Below, in pieces: positions 31,089 to 39,300 of a DNA stretch of 41,251 nucleotides. The notes under the pieces are model-generated. The model was not told the DNA's origin, did no database searches, and worked only from the letters and a program-made list of their open reading frames with translations. Positions within the stretch are counted from its first letter, which is position 1; each line of letters begins with the position of its first letter. The position numbers and the translations under genes are program-made. The DNA comes from DASYTH01 sp035762905 (GTDB lineage: Bacteria > Actinomycetota > Actinomycetes > Mycobacteriales > Pseudonocardiaceae), in the NCBI RefSeq assembly GCF_035762905.1, contig NZ_DASUCC010000019.1, positions 1 to 41,251 on the forward strand, read 5' to 3'.

Positions 31089-31286
31089 CTACCGCGTGCG
31101 CGGCCGGCGGTGCAGCACCGTGGCCAGCACGCCGATCACGATCGCCATCGGGATGAAGATGGCGCCGAACCCGGCCGTCGCGAGGGTCAACCCGATCGCG
31201 ATCACCAGGGGCAGCACCCATCCCACCAGGATCCAGCCGTGATCTGCTGGCGGGCGAACAGGACGATCATGCGGGTAACCGGTCAT
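31089..31286 (-). CDS. Small two-helix membrane protein
   Basis: This is a 65-residue protein with two hydrophobic segments (WILVGWVLPLVIAIGLTLA and FGAIFIPMAIVIGVLATVL), a proline-rich N-terminus and a basic C-terminus. AGGTAGG lies six bases before ATG 31286. It is convergent with hypE. I recognise no family. A DosR-like palindrome lies 70 bases upstream. Confidence 0.6.
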   Translation of the reverse strand: MTGYPHDRPVRPPADHGWILVGWVLPLVIAIGLTLATAGFGAIFIPMAIVIGVLATVLHRRPRTR

Positions 31287-31355
31287 GGCAACCTACCTGG
31301 AGCCTCAACGGGACTTGACTCGTCCACGATGGACCCCGCACCGTGACGGCCGCCA

Positions 31356-31369
31356 CCGACCAACGTCCC
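31356..31369. promoter_or_regulatory. DosR/DevR-like palindrome upstream of the small membrane protein
   Basis: CCGAC-CAAC-GTCCC (GGGAC-GTTG-GTCGG on the other strand) keeps the 5-4-5 spacing with two right-arm mismatches. It ends 70 bases before the 31286 start. Confidence 0.35.
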
Positions 31370-31388
31370 GGCCCGGCACCGCCGATGG

Positions 31389-31718
31389 TCACCGATCCGG
31401 GACCGGTGCGGCGGTCTGATCATGCTGGTAGGTCTCGACCTGCGGGGGTTCGGCCAGCAGGTCCCGCCACCGCCGCAGGTAGTCCCGCATGGTGGGGTCA
31501 TTGTCCACTCTGGCCTGGTCGCGGTCGTGGGTGTCCTGGTCGACGTAGGCCACGACCTCGATGAACCGGTCCGGGTCGGCGGCGTTCCACATCAGCCGGA
31601 CCCGAATCCCGCCCGGCTGCTCGTAGAACGGGATCGCCTCACGCAGAAACGCGACCAGATCAGCATGTCGGCCCGGCGCCACTCGCCCCCGCAGATGCAG
31701 CTCCAACATTCGCGCCAC
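31389..31718 (-). CDS. Dimeric alpha/beta-barrel protein (ABM/NIPSNAP-like)
   Basis: This is a 109-residue protein with the pattern of small ferredoxin-like dimeric barrels: a first strand MLELHLRGRVAPGR, a helix HADLVAFLREAIPFYEQPG, strands IRVRLMWNAADPDRFIEVVAYVDQ and a helix MRDYLRRWRDLLAE. Members bind haem, quinones or small aromatics, or act as monooxygenases. GTG 31718 gives the full frame; ATG 31709 (MLELHL) is an equally good start. It lies 17 bases after the PPOX gene on the same strand and is probably in its operon. Confidence 0.65.
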   Translation of the reverse strand: MARMLELHLRGRVAPGRHADLVAFLREAIPFYEQPGGIRVRLMWNAADPDRFIEVVAYVDQDTHDRDQARVDNDPTMRDYLRRWRDLLAEPPQVETYQHDQTAAPVPDR

Positions 31719-31735
31719 GCTACCGTCCGGACGGA

Positions 31736-32257
31736 TCAGCCGCTGCCCACCGGGACCGTGGCCCGGGCGGCGGCCGGGTGACGCATCCGTTGCAGGGACA
31801 CGCCGATCCCGTAGGTGACGAACCGGCCTTCCGGCGCGATCTCGACGATCGTCGACGATGCCCGGCCCTCGGCCGGCAGCAGGCGCGCCAGCCGACCGGG
31901 CAGTGCGCCGATCTCTGGTTCGCCCGCCGGACGCACGGTCGCGGTGCCGTGGAAGCTGATCGTGGCCGGCGGAATGGGCATCAGCAGCGACAGCAGGCCG
32001 CCCCGGCGCACCGGCACGGTCACCGCGACCCGCCCGCCGACCGCGATGTGCCTGGCCTTCCAGCTGTCCGTGGCGACAACCACGTACAGCCGCCGCCCTT
32101 CCGCCGCGTACAGCACCCCGCTCGACCGCGGGTCACCGGCCGGCGTGCGATAACTGATCACCGCGAACGACGACCGCTGGAGCTGCCGCCACACCTGGGT
32201 AGCGGTCAGCTGTGGTCCGCGCGTGGGGATCCCAGGCCGCGTGTCCGGTGTCGTCAT
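31736..32257 (-). CDS. PPOX-type flavin/F420-binding split-barrel protein
   Basis: This is a 173-residue split-barrel protein of the pyridoxamine-phosphate-oxidase-like superfamily. Visible segments are SSFAVISYRTPAGDPRSSGVLYAAEGRRLYVVVATDSWKARHIAVGGRVAVTVPV and ISFHGTATVRPAGEPE. Such proteins bind FMN, F420 or haem, and in actinomycetes often reduce with F420. Related proteins are encoded in the mycobacterial DosR regulon. ATG 32257 follows GGAGGG. A DosR-like palindrome lies 63 bases upstream. Confidence 0.78.
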   Translation of the reverse strand: MTTPDTRPGIPTRGPQLTATQVWRQLQRSSFAVISYRTPAGDPRSSGVLYAAEGRRLYVVVATDSWKARHIAVGGRVAVTVPVRRGGLLSLLMPIPPATISFHGTATVRPAGEPEIGALPGRLARLLPAEGRASSTIVEIAPEGRFVTYGIGVSLQRMRHPAAARATVPVGSG

Positions 32258-32319
32258 GATCCCTCCTCGGTCCTGGTTGGATGTGGCTCCAGTCCAGCGC
32301 GGCCAACAGCCGATCGCCA

Positions 32320-32333
32320 CGGCCGAACGTCCC
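32320..32333. promoter_or_regulatory. DosR/DevR-like palindrome upstream of the PPOX gene
   Basis: CGGCC-GAAC-GTCCC shares CCGAACGTCCC-type sequence with the site at 27060 and reads GGGAC-GTTC-GGCCG on the gene strand, like the degenerate DosR form GGGAC-N4-GCCC. It ends 63 bases before the start at 32257. Confidence 0.45.
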
Positions 32334-32370
32334 CGGGTGCCGTGCCGAAGGTCAGGCACAGCAACGGGAT

Positions 32371-33090
32371 TCACCGGTGGTGCAGGGTGAGGAGGAACTC
32401 GGCAGTGCCGTGGTCGGCGAGGGAGCCGAGCGGGCCGCAGCCGGTGGGGCTGGGGATGTTCCACTCGGCGAAGGTGGCCGGGAACGAGCCGGCGGCCTGC
32501 AGCGTGTCGCCGTCGCGGCGGGCGGTGACGGTGAGGCTGACCGGGTGAGTGATGCCGCGCAGGGTCAGTTGGCCGGACGCGGTGCTGGTGGTGGTGCCGC
32601 CGGCGGTGAAGGCCGGGTCCATGGTGATCGGCTGGGTGAGGGTGATGGTGGCCTGCGGATGGTGTTCGGTGTCCAGACTCAGCGCGAGTTGGGGGGTGAC
32701 CTGGCCGTTGCTGGTGATCGTGGTGAGGTCGACGCGGAAGTCGGCGGCGGTGATCTGGTTGCCGGCGACGGTCAGGGTGCCGGTGACCGCGCGGGTGCGT
32801 TGGACGACGTCGGCGGTGACGAACAGGACGGCCTGCTGGATGCGGAACCCGGCTTCGGATCCCTCGGCCACGTCCCAGGTTCCCTCGAGCGCGCCGGCCG
32901 GCGTGTTCGCCGGTGTCGCCGGCAGCGCCAGCGGGGCGGGAACGGGTGCGAGCTTGACGTAGAGCACCACCGAAGCCACGAGGAGCACGACGACGGCGGT
33001 GAGGCCGATGAGGATTCGTCGACCCCAGCGCCGCTTGCGCGCCGGACGGTCACCGGTGGTCGGGGTGGTGGAAGCGGTCGTGCTGCTCAT
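32371..33090 (-). CDS. Membrane-anchored YceI-family lipid-binding protein
   Basis: This is a 239-residue protein. A basic cytoplasmic N-terminus (RPARKRRWGRR) and one membrane helix (ILIGLTAVVVLLVASVVLYV, about 28-47) anchor an extracellular YceI beta-barrel. The barrel shows GTWDVAEGSEAGFRI, VTGTLTVAGNQITAADFRVDLTTITSN, HHPQATITLTQPI, ASGQLTLRGITHPVSLTVTAR and SFPATFAEWNIPSP. YceI proteins bind polyisoprenoids, for instance quinone precursors. ATG 33090 overlaps the stop of the nitroreductase gene (ATGA), so the two are coupled. Confidence 0.9.
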   Translation of the reverse strand: MSSTTASTTPTTGDRPARKRRWGRRILIGLTAVVVLLVASVVLYVKLAPVPAPLALPATPANTPAGALEGTWDVAEGSEAGFRIQQAVLFVTADVVQRTRAVTGTLTVAGNQITAADFRVDLTTITSNGQVTPQLALSLDTEHHPQATITLTQPITMDPAFTAGGTTTSTASGQLTLRGITHPVSLTVTARRDGDTLQAAGSFPATFAEWNIPSPTGCGPLGSLADHGTAEFLLTLHHR

Positions 33091-33581
33091 ATCGGCCGTC
33101 CTTGGTCGTGGTGGTCGGAGAGAACCTGGAAGACGGGGTAGCTGGCGGCGATGGCGTCGAACTCGGCCAGGGCCGCGTGCCGGTCGACCGGCAGGTGCGG
33201 GCGCGCGCCGGGCACCTTCGCCAGGTAGCGCTTGAGGATCGGGGCCCGGTCGGTGACCGGCACCTCGGTCAGCCGGCAGGCCAGGGCCTGGCGGCGGCGC
33301 AGCACCACCAGACCGTCGGCGGCGCGGACGTTGCGGACCCAGTCGCACCGCTCCCCGAGCATCGACACCAGGTACCACCGGCCGTTCCAGTCGGCCATGC
33401 CCAAGGGGAACCGGGCCAGGCGTCCGGAGCGGCGGCCGGGCACCTCGAGCGTCACCCAACGGCGGGGCAGCAGCCCCAGGGCGTGCACCCGCGCCCAGAA
33501 CCGGGCGAACCGGCGTGCGGTGGTGTCACCTCGGCCGCCGTCGTACATGGCACGCAGGCGCTCGGCGGAATAGGGCCACAT
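33087..33581 (-). CDS. DDN-type nitroreductase (F420/quinone reductase family)
   Basis: This 164-residue protein belongs to the deazaflavin-dependent nitroreductase family (DDN of Mycobacterium tuberculosis). Segments ARVHALGLLPRRWVTLEVPGRRSGRLARFPLGMADWNGRWYLVSMLGERCDWVRNVRAADGLVVLRRR match its split barrel. DDN proteins use reduced F420 to reduce quinones and nitro compounds. Coupling to YceI, a polyisoprenoid binder, agrees with a membrane-quinone role. ATG 33581 starts it, with a GAGAGGAGG-type site upstream. It is divergent from a TetR regulator. Confidence 0.85.
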   Translation of the reverse strand: MWPYSAERLRAMYDGGRGDTTARRFARFWARVHALGLLPRRWVTLEVPGRRSGRLARFPLGMADWNGRWYLVSMLGERCDWVRNVRAADGLVVLRRRQALACRLTEVPVTDRAPILKRYLAKVPGARPHLPVDRHAALAEFDAIAASYPVFQVLSDHHDQGRPI

Positions 33582-33616
33582 GGTCCGCCTCCTCTCGCGG
33601 GGCTCCCCCTACACTT

Positions 33617-33627
33617 ATGTCAGACAT
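33617..33627. promoter_or_regulatory. TetR operator candidate
   Basis: ATGTC-A-GACAT is a perfect 11-base palindrome in the 92-base gap between the divergent nitroreductase/YceI operon and tetR. It suits a TetR dimer that represses both. Confidence 0.5.
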
Positions 33628-33673
33628 GAAACTTGAGACACAGAGTCCAAAGTCCCAATGCGGGAGGGTCACG

Positions 33674-34573
33674 ATGCGGGATGGCACGCCGGCCCCTACC
33701 GGCCTGGGCCGCAGAAGCAGGCGCCTTTCCGAGGAGGAGACCGAGCGGAGGATGCTCGACGCGGCGCTGGCCATGGTCAACCGCACCGGGCTGACCGTGA
33801 GTCTGGACCATCTCAGCTTCGAGGACGTCATCCGCGAGGCAGGCGTCGCTCGCAGCGCGGTTTACCGTCGCTGGCCCTACAAGGACCTGTTCTTCACCGA
33901 CCTGGTCGCCGAGCTGGCCAGGGCGGCGATCCCCTCCCCCGCCGACAACGCGGCGATACTCGCACTGATCAGGAAGATCGTGGCCGACCACGCCGACCGG
34001 CTGGCCACCGCCGAGGGACGCCACGGCGTCGTGCTCGAGCTGTTCCGCCAGGCTGCGCTGCACGACTTCCAGACGCTCCACGGCTCTGCGCAGTGGCGCA
34101 CCTACCTCGCCCTGCACGCGACCTTCGACAGCCTCGCCGACGGCCAGCTGCGCGACCAGATCCGGCGCACCCTGGCCGAATCCGAACACGGCTTCATCAC
34201 CCGGGTCGCCGCCGCCTGGCGACAGGTCGCCGAGCTGTTCGGCTACCGCCTGCGCCCCGAACTGGCCGTCGGCTACGACACCATCGCCACCCTGGCCAGC
34301 GCCACCGCCCGCGGCCTGATCCTCATGGCGCTGTCCACCCCCGACCTGGCCACCCACCAGACCACGGCAAAACCTTTCGGAGCGGCCGAAACCCGCGACT
34401 GGTCACTGCCCGCACTGGGCCTGGCCAGCATCGCCTCCGCCTTCCTCGAACCCGACCCCACCGTCAGCTGGACCGACGACCGGATCGGCGCCATCCGGCA
34501 CTCGATCGACGACCTGCAACTGCCCGGTCCAGCGGACCCGACCGCACCTACCGCCGGCCCGCCAGGGTCTTGA
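33674..34573 (+). CDS. TetR-family transcriptional regulator
   Basis: This is a 299-residue regulator, long for the family. The DNA-binding domain is TERRMLDAALAMVNRTGLTVSLDHLSFEDVIREAGVARSAVYRRWPYKDLFFTDLVAEL. A helical ligand domain follows, with an extended C-terminus. I start it at ATG 33674 (MRDGTPAPTG), because GGGAGG lies about eight bases upstream; a longer reading begins within the palindrome region. It probably represses the divergent DDN-type nitroreductase and YceI genes. Its last 26 bases overlap the convergent pntB. Confidence 0.87.
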   Translation: MRDGTPAPTGLGRRSRRLSEEETERRMLDAALAMVNRTGLTVSLDHLSFEDVIREAGVARSAVYRRWPYKDLFFTDLVAELARAAIPSPADNAAILALIRKIVADHADRLATAEGRHGVVLELFRQAALHDFQTLHGSAQWRTYLALHATFDSLADGQLRDQIRRTLAESEHGFITRVAAAWRQVAELFGYRLRPELAVGYDTIATLASATARGLILMALSTPDLATHQTTAKPFGAAETRDWSLPALGLASIASAFLEPDPTVSWTDDRIGAIRHSIDDLQLPGPADPTAPTAGPPGS

Positions 34574-35963
34574 GCGCCGCCAGGAGCGATACAGCGGCGT
34601 TCTTGGCGTCGGCGAAGAGCATGGCGGTCTTGGGATTGGTGTACAGCTCGTTGTCGATGCCGGCGTAGCCGTGGCCCATCGAGCGTTTGATCACGATGAT
34701 GCTTCTGGCCCGGTCGACGTCGAGGATCGGCATGCCGGACACGGCGTTACCCGGCCGGCGGGCGGCGGGGTTGGTGACGTCGTTGGCGCCCACCACGAGC
34801 GCGACGTCGGCGTGGGCGAACTCCGGGTTGATCTCGTCCATGTCCTTCAGTTGCGGGTAGGGCACGTTCGCGTCGGCCAGCAGCACGTTCATGTGTCCGG
34901 GCATGCGTCCGGCGACCGGGTGGATGGCGAAGCTGACCTCGACGCCCCGGGTCTCCAGGAAGCGCGCGAGCTCGCTGATCTCGTGCTGCGCCTGCGCAGC
35001 CGCCAGACCGTAGCCGGGCACGATGATCACCTTGCCGGCGTAGCCGAGCTGGATCGCGGCGTCCTCGGCGGTGGTCTGGCGCACCGGGCCGGAAGCCGAG
35101 CCCGCCACCGGACTCGGCGCGTCGCCGGTGCCGAAGCCGCCGGCCAGGACCGCGAAGACCGAGCGGTTCATCGCGTCGGCCATCAGCTTGGTGAGGATGC
35201 CGCCGGACGCGCCGACCAGTGCCCCGGCGATGATCAGCAGCACGTTGCCGATGGCGAACCCGGCCATGGCCACCGCGATCCCAGTGCACGCGTTCAGCAG
35301 CGACACCACGACCGGCATGTCCGCGCCCCCGATCGGCAGCACCATCATGACCCCGAACACCGCGGCCACACCGAGCACGACGGCGAGCGCGGCGACGCTG
35401 GCCGGGTCGGCGGCGAGCCACACCGCCCCGACGACGAGCACGGCCGCCAGCCCGGCGATGACCGCCCGCGCACCGGAGTACAGCAGCGGCCGGCCGGGCA
35501 CCCATCCCTGCAACTTCCCGGCCGCGACAAGGGATCCGGTGAACGTCACGGTGCCGATCAGGATGTCGAGCGAACCCGCCACCGCGGTCGTCGCCGACAC
35601 CCCGGCCGCCCGGTGCTCGATCAGGTCGACGGCGGCGAGCAGCGCGGCCGCACCACCGCCCACGGCGTTGAACAGGCTGACCAGTTGCGGCATCGCGGTC
35701 ATTGCCACGGTCCGGGCGGCGTACAGGCCGGGCCCCGCGCCGGCCAGCAGCCCGGCGGCCAGCACGATCCATCCGGTCGCGGTCACGCCGCCCCGCGTGG
35801 CGAGCAGAACCACCGTGGCCAGCACCGCAGCCGCCATCCCCCCGGCGGAGAGCAGGTTGCCCCGCCGGGCGGTGGCGGGAGAGTTCATCTCGTGCAGGCC
35901 GAGCACGAAACACGCGGCGGCGCCCACATAGATCAGCCGGACCACCGACTCGACCGTGCTCAT
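34548..35963 (-). CDS. pntB: NAD(P) transhydrogenase subunit beta
   Basis: This is a 471-residue beta subunit of the proton-translocating transhydrogenase, which passes hydride from NADH to NADP+ at the cost of the proton gradient. Nine or so membrane helices (domain II) occupy residues 1-270. The NADP(H)-binding domain III follows: VIIVPGYGLAAAQAQHEISELARFL, VSFAIHPVAGRMPGHMNVLLADANVPY, DVALVVGANDVTNPAA and IVIKRSMGHGYAGIDNELY. ATG 35963 overlaps the pntAb stop. It ends convergently over tetR. The operon is pntAa-pntAb-pntB. Confidence 0.97.
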   Translation of the reverse strand: MSTVESVVRLIYVGAAACFVLGLHEMNSPATARRGNLLSAGGMAAAVLATVVLLATRGGVTATGWIVLAAGLLAGAGPGLYAARTVAMTAMPQLVSLFNAVGGGAAALLAAVDLIEHRAAGVSATTAVAGSLDILIGTVTFTGSLVAAGKLQGWVPGRPLLYSGARAVIAGLAAVLVVGAVWLAADPASVAALAVVLGVAAVFGVMMVLPIGGADMPVVVSLLNACTGIAVAMAGFAIGNVLLIIAGALVGASGGILTKLMADAMNRSVFAVLAGGFGTGDAPSPVAGSASGPVRQTTAEDAAIQLGYAGKVIIVPGYGLAAAQAQHEISELARFLETRGVEVSFAIHPVAGRMPGHMNVLLADANVPYPQLKDMDEINPEFAHADVALVVGANDVTNPAARRPGNAVSGMPILDVDRARSIIVIKRSMGHGYAGIDNELYTNPKTAMLFADAKNAAVSLLAALKTLAGRR

Positions 35964-36256
35964 GACACGACCCCCGGTCGGGTCCGGAACATGTGCAGCA
36001 TCCGGTCGGTGACCAGGTAGCCGCCCACCACGTTCATCGCGGCGAAGGCCACCGCCACGAACGAGAGCGCGTAGCCGGCCGGGGTACGGGCCTCCGCCGT
36101 GACCAGCATCGCGCCGATGAGCACGATGCCGTGCACCGAGTTGGCACCGGACATCAGCGGCGTGTGCAGGGTCGGCGGCACCTTGCTGATCACCTCGTAG
36201 CCGACCAGCAGGGCGAGCACGAAGATCGTCAGGTCGGTCAGCAGCTCAGCACTCAT
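35960..36256 (-). CDS. pntAb: NAD(P) transhydrogenase subunit alpha part 2 (membrane)
   Basis: This is a 98-residue membrane part of the split alpha subunit, with three helices (LTIFVLALLVGYEVI, SVHGIVLIGAMLVT and YALSFVAVAFAAMNVVGGYLV). The sequence LHTPLMSGANSVHGIVLIGAM is typical of the family. It overlaps pntAa upstream (11 bases) and pntB downstream (4 bases), so all three are translationally linked. Confidence 0.95.
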   Translation of the reverse strand: MSAELLTDLTIFVLALLVGYEVISKVPPTLHTPLMSGANSVHGIVLIGAMLVTAEARTPAGYALSFVAVAFAAMNVVGGYLVTDRMLHMFRTRPGVVS

Positions 36257-37349
36257 GGCGGAGCTCTCCTTCGTGCGCGACGACGATGGCGTCCTGGATC
36301 TCGTCAGTCAGGTCGATCCGCGGCTCGCCGCCGGGACACAGGTGGGCCAGGATGGCCAGGATGTTGCGCGCGTAGGCGGTCGACGCGGCGGCGGGCATCG
36401 TGGCGGCGAGGTTGCCGGCGCCGATGATCGTCACCCCGTCGACGACGACCGTCGTGTCCGGTTTGGACAGTGCGACGTTGCCGCCGAGCGGGCCGGCCGC
36501 CGTGTCCACCACGACCGAGCCAGCGCGCATCTCCTTGATCGCCTCCTCGGTCACCAGGACCGGCGGCCGGCGCCCCGGCACCCCGGCGGTGGTGATCACC
36601 ACGTCCGCGTCGCCGATCGCGGTGCGCAGCGCCTGCTGCTGCGCCTCGCGCTCCTCGTCGGTCAACTCCCGGGCGTACCCGCCGGTCCCACCGGCATCCG
36701 GGCCGCCGGGCAGGTCGAGGAACCGGGCGCCGACCGACCGCACCTCCTCCCGCGCCTCGGGCCGCACGTCATAGCCGGTCACGACGGCGCCGAGCCGCCG
36801 GGCCGTGCCCATCCCCTGCAACCCGGCCACGCCCGCACCCAGCACCAGCACGCTGGCCGGTCGCACGGTCCCGGCGGCGGTGACCAGCATCGGGAAGTAG
36901 CCACCGTAGGCGTTGGCCGCGACCAGAACCGCCTTGTAGCCGACCACGGTCGCCTGCGAGGTCAGCGCGTCCATCGCCTGCGCGCGGGACAGCGTGCGCG
37001 GCAACAGGTCCAGGCTGACCACCGTCGCCCCCGTCCGAGCCCACGCGCGCAACTGCTCCGGCCGCTCCTGCGGCCGGAGCAGGCCGACCAGCAGTTGCCC
37101 GCGACGCGGTTCCAGGCCGTCGGGCGGGCCGACGCAGACGATCACGTCGGCCTCCCGGCAGATCTCGGTCCGGGAAGCCACCGCGGCTCCCTGGGCGTCA
37201 TACGTACTGTCCGGGAAGTTCGCCCGCGCCCCGGCGCCGGTCTCGACGAGCACCTCGACGCCGGTCGCCGACAGCGTGGCGACCACCCCGGGTACCAGCG
37301 CCACTCGCCGCTCGCCCGGCGCCTGCTCCTTCAGCACACCGATCTTCAT
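36246..37349 (-). CDS. pntAa: NAD(P) transhydrogenase subunit alpha part 1 (NAD-binding)
   Basis: This 367-residue soluble domain I binds NADH. It shows the AlaDh/PNT N-domain (MKIGVLKEQAPGERRVALVPGVV), the NAD Rossmann motif VLVLGAGVAGLQGMGTARRLGAVVTGYDVR, and DTAAGPLGGNVALSKPD with the mobile-loop region. The separate gene for this domain is the bacterial split form. ATG 37349 starts the operon. Upstream is a 107-base divergent gap with two DosR-like boxes shared with the oxoacid oxidoreductase operon. Confidence 0.96.
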   Translation of the reverse strand: MKIGVLKEQAPGERRVALVPGVVATLSATGVEVLVETGAGARANFPDSTYDAQGAAVASRTEICREADVIVCVGPPDGLEPRRGQLLVGLLRPQERPEQLRAWARTGATVVSLDLLPRTLSRAQAMDALTSQATVVGYKAVLVAANAYGGYFPMLVTAAGTVRPASVLVLGAGVAGLQGMGTARRLGAVVTGYDVRPEAREEVRSVGARFLDLPGGPDAGGTGGYARELTDEEREAQQQALRTAIGDADVVITTAGVPGRRPPVLVTEEAIKEMRAGSVVVDTAAGPLGGNVALSKPDTTVVVDGVTIIGAGNLAATMPAAASTAYARNILAILAHLCPGGEPRIDLTDEIQDAIVVAHEGELRHEC

Positions 37350-37378
37350 GGCTCCAGCCTCGTCAACGCCCCGGCTCC

Positions 37379-37421
37379 GACCAAAGGGTCCAAGGGCCGC
37401 ACATGTGGGACCTTTGGTACC
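37379..37421. promoter_or_regulatory. Paired DosR-like boxes between pntAa and the oxoacid oxidoreductase operon
   Basis: Box 1 (37379-37391) reads GGACC-CTTTG-GTC on the minus strand. Box 2 (37407-37421) reads GGGACC-TTT-GGTACC. Together ACCAAAGGGTCC and GGGACCTTTGGT form a near-perfect inverted repeat (10 of 12). Box 1 lies 29 bases before pntAa and box 2 35 bases before the oxidoreductase gamma start. This is what a regulator turning on both divergent operons would need. The spacer is five bases, one more than in the DosR consensus. Confidence 0.5.
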
Positions 37422-37456
37422 TGGAGCGCGGCCGGGCGCCGTCGTTTGATGGGTTC

Positions 37457-38047
37457 ATGTTCGAGGTGCGCATACACGGTCGGGGCGGTCAGGGTGTGGT
37501 GACCGCCGCGGAGTTGCTGTCGGTGGCGGCGTTTCTGGAGGGCCGGCACGCGCAGGCGTTTCCCAGCTTCGGTTCGGAGCGCACCGGAGCACCGGTGGTC
37601 GCCTACTGCCGTATCGCCGATCGGGAGATCCGCACCCGGGAGCCGATCGTGGCGCCGGACGCGCTGATCGTTCAGGATCCGACGCTGCTGCATCAGGTGG
37701 CCGTGTTCGAGGGTCTTCGGCCGGACGGCTACCTGCTGATCAACTCGACCCAACCCGTTGCCGAGCTGGGTATCGGCGAGGTGACCGCGCGGTTGCGTGC
37801 TGAGCGGTTGCTCGTCGTGCCGGCAACCGCGCTGGCCCAGCGGATTCTGGGCCGGCCGGTGCCCAATGCGGTGCTGCTCGGAGGTTTCGCCGCGGCCAGC
37901 GGGGTCGTGTCGATCGATTCGGTGACCGCGGCCATCCGGGACCGGTTCTCCGGCCCGGTGGCCGAGCGGAACGTGGCGGCCGCCGAGGAAGCGTTCGGCT
38001 TCGTCCGCGGTGAGATCCAGGAGATCGGAGAGATCACTCATGCTTAG
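37457..38047 (+). CDS. 2-oxoacid:acceptor oxidoreductase, gamma subunit
   Basis: This is a 196-residue gamma-type subunit (PorC/KorC-like). The opening VRIHGRGGQGVVTAAELLSVAAFLEG is the family signature, followed by FPSFGSERTGAPVVAYCRI and PNAVLLGGFAAASGVV. With the next two genes it forms an enzyme that oxidatively decarboxylates a 2-oxoacid to acyl-CoA and reduces ferredoxin. ATG 37457 is chosen because the signature begins four residues later; no clear Shine-Dalgarno is seen. Its last eight bases overlap the alpha gene. Confidence 0.9.
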   Translation: MFEVRIHGRGGQGVVTAAELLSVAAFLEGRHAQAFPSFGSERTGAPVVAYCRIADREIRTREPIVAPDALIVQDPTLLHQVAVFEGLRPDGYLLINSTQPVAELGIGEVTARLRAERLLVVPATALAQRILGRPVPNAVLLGGFAAASGVVSIDSVTAAIRDRFSGPVAERNVAAAEEAFGFVRGEIQEIGEITHA

Positions 38048-39293
38048 GCAGATCGAGGGATCGCGCGGGGTGGCCGAGGCGGTGGCGCTGTGCCGGCCCG
38101 AGGTGATCTGCGCCTACCCCATCTCTCCGCAGACGCACATCGTCGAGCAGCTCAGCGTGCTGGTGAAGTCCGGCGCGCTGGCCCCGTGCGAGTTCGTCAA
38201 CGTGGAGTCGGAGTTCGCCGCCATGTCGGTGGCCATCGGCGCGTCGGCGGCCGGGGCCCGGTCCTATACCGCGACGGCCAGTCAGGGTCTGCTGTACATG
38301 ACCGAGGCGGTGTACAACGCCTCCGGGCTCGGCCTGCCGATCGTGATGACCGTCGCGAACCGGGCTATCGGTGCGCCGATCAACATCTGGAACGACCACA
38401 GCGACTCGATGTCGGTTCGGGACAGCGGCTGGATCCAGCTCTACGCCGAGACCAACCAGGAGGCGCTCGATCTGCACATCCAGGCGTTCCGGATCGCCGA
38501 GGAGCTCTCGCTGCCGGTCATGGTGTGCATGGACGGGTTCGTGCTCACCCACGCCGTCGAGCGCATCGACGTGCCCGGCCAGGAACAGGTCGACCTGTTC
38601 CTACCGGAATACGAACCACGGCAGGTGCTCGACCCGGCCGATCCGGTCTCGATCGGCGCGATGGTCGGACCGGAGGCGTTCACCGAGGTCCGCTATCTGG
38701 CCCACGCCAGGCAGATCCAGGCCCTGGACCTCATCCCCGAGGTCTCGGCCGAGTTCGCCGGCCTGTTCGGCCGCGACTCCGGCGGGCTCGTCCGTCCATA
38801 TAGGACGCAGGACGCCGAGACCATCGTGGTGGCGCTCGGCTCGGTCCTGGGCACCCTCAAGGACACCGTCGACGAGCGGCGCGCCGAGGGCGAACGGATC
38901 GGCGTGCTGGGCATCACCTCGTTCCGGCCCTTCCCACTCGACGCGGTCCGCGCGGCCCTGCTCGATGCCAAACGGGTCGTGGTGCTGGAACGCGCGTTCG
39001 CGGTCGGCATCGGCGGCATCGTCTCGGCCAACGTGCGGATGGCCCTGTCCGGTCTGCCGATGCACGGCTACACCGTGATCGCCGGACTCGGCGGCCGGGC
39101 GATCACCCGGGCCTCGCTGCGCGGCATGATCACCGACGCCACCGCCGACCGGCTCCCGCCACTGTCCTTCTTGGACCTCAACACCGACCTGGTGGAGCGG
39201 GAGCTCCACCGCACCAGGCAGACCCGGCGATCCGGGCCGATCGCGGAGAACCTGCTACGCGACATCGGCGCGATCGCGGCCCGGATCAGGTGA
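38040..39293 (+). CDS. 2-oxoacid:acceptor oxidoreductase, alpha subunit
   Basis: This is a 417-residue alpha subunit (PorA-like). AYPISPQTHIVEQLSVLVKSG and EFVNVESEFAAMSVAIGASAAGARSYTATASQGLLYMTEAVYNASGLGLPIVMTVANRAIGAPINIWNDHSDSM mark the pyruvate:ferredoxin oxidoreductase N-terminal domain with the catalytic-region glutamate. SLPVMVCMDGFVLTHA and a transketolase-C-like domain follow. The IWNDHSD sequence and close gamma-alpha-beta order favour a pyruvate-type enzyme. ATG 38040 overlaps the gamma stop by eight bases. Confidence 0.92.
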   Translation: MLRQIEGSRGVAEAVALCRPEVICAYPISPQTHIVEQLSVLVKSGALAPCEFVNVESEFAAMSVAIGASAAGARSYTATASQGLLYMTEAVYNASGLGLPIVMTVANRAIGAPINIWNDHSDSMSVRDSGWIQLYAETNQEALDLHIQAFRIAEELSLPVMVCMDGFVLTHAVERIDVPGQEQVDLFLPEYEPRQVLDPADPVSIGAMVGPEAFTEVRYLAHARQIQALDLIPEVSAEFAGLFGRDSGGLVRPYRTQDAETIVVALGSVLGTLKDTVDERRAEGERIGVLGITSFRPFPLDAVRAALLDAKRVVVLERAFAVGIGGIVSANVRMALSGLPMHGYTVIAGLGGRAITRASLRGMITDATADRLPPLSFLDLNTDLVERELHRTRQTRRSGPIAENLLRDIGAIAARIR

Positions 39294-39300
39294 GGACGCC

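Noticed and set aside
31723..31734. Perfect palindrome CCGTCCGGACGG between the PPOX and ABM-like genes
   Set aside because: It has no loop and no tract, lies in a 17-base gap, and such GC palindromes are common at this composition; not called as an operator or terminator.
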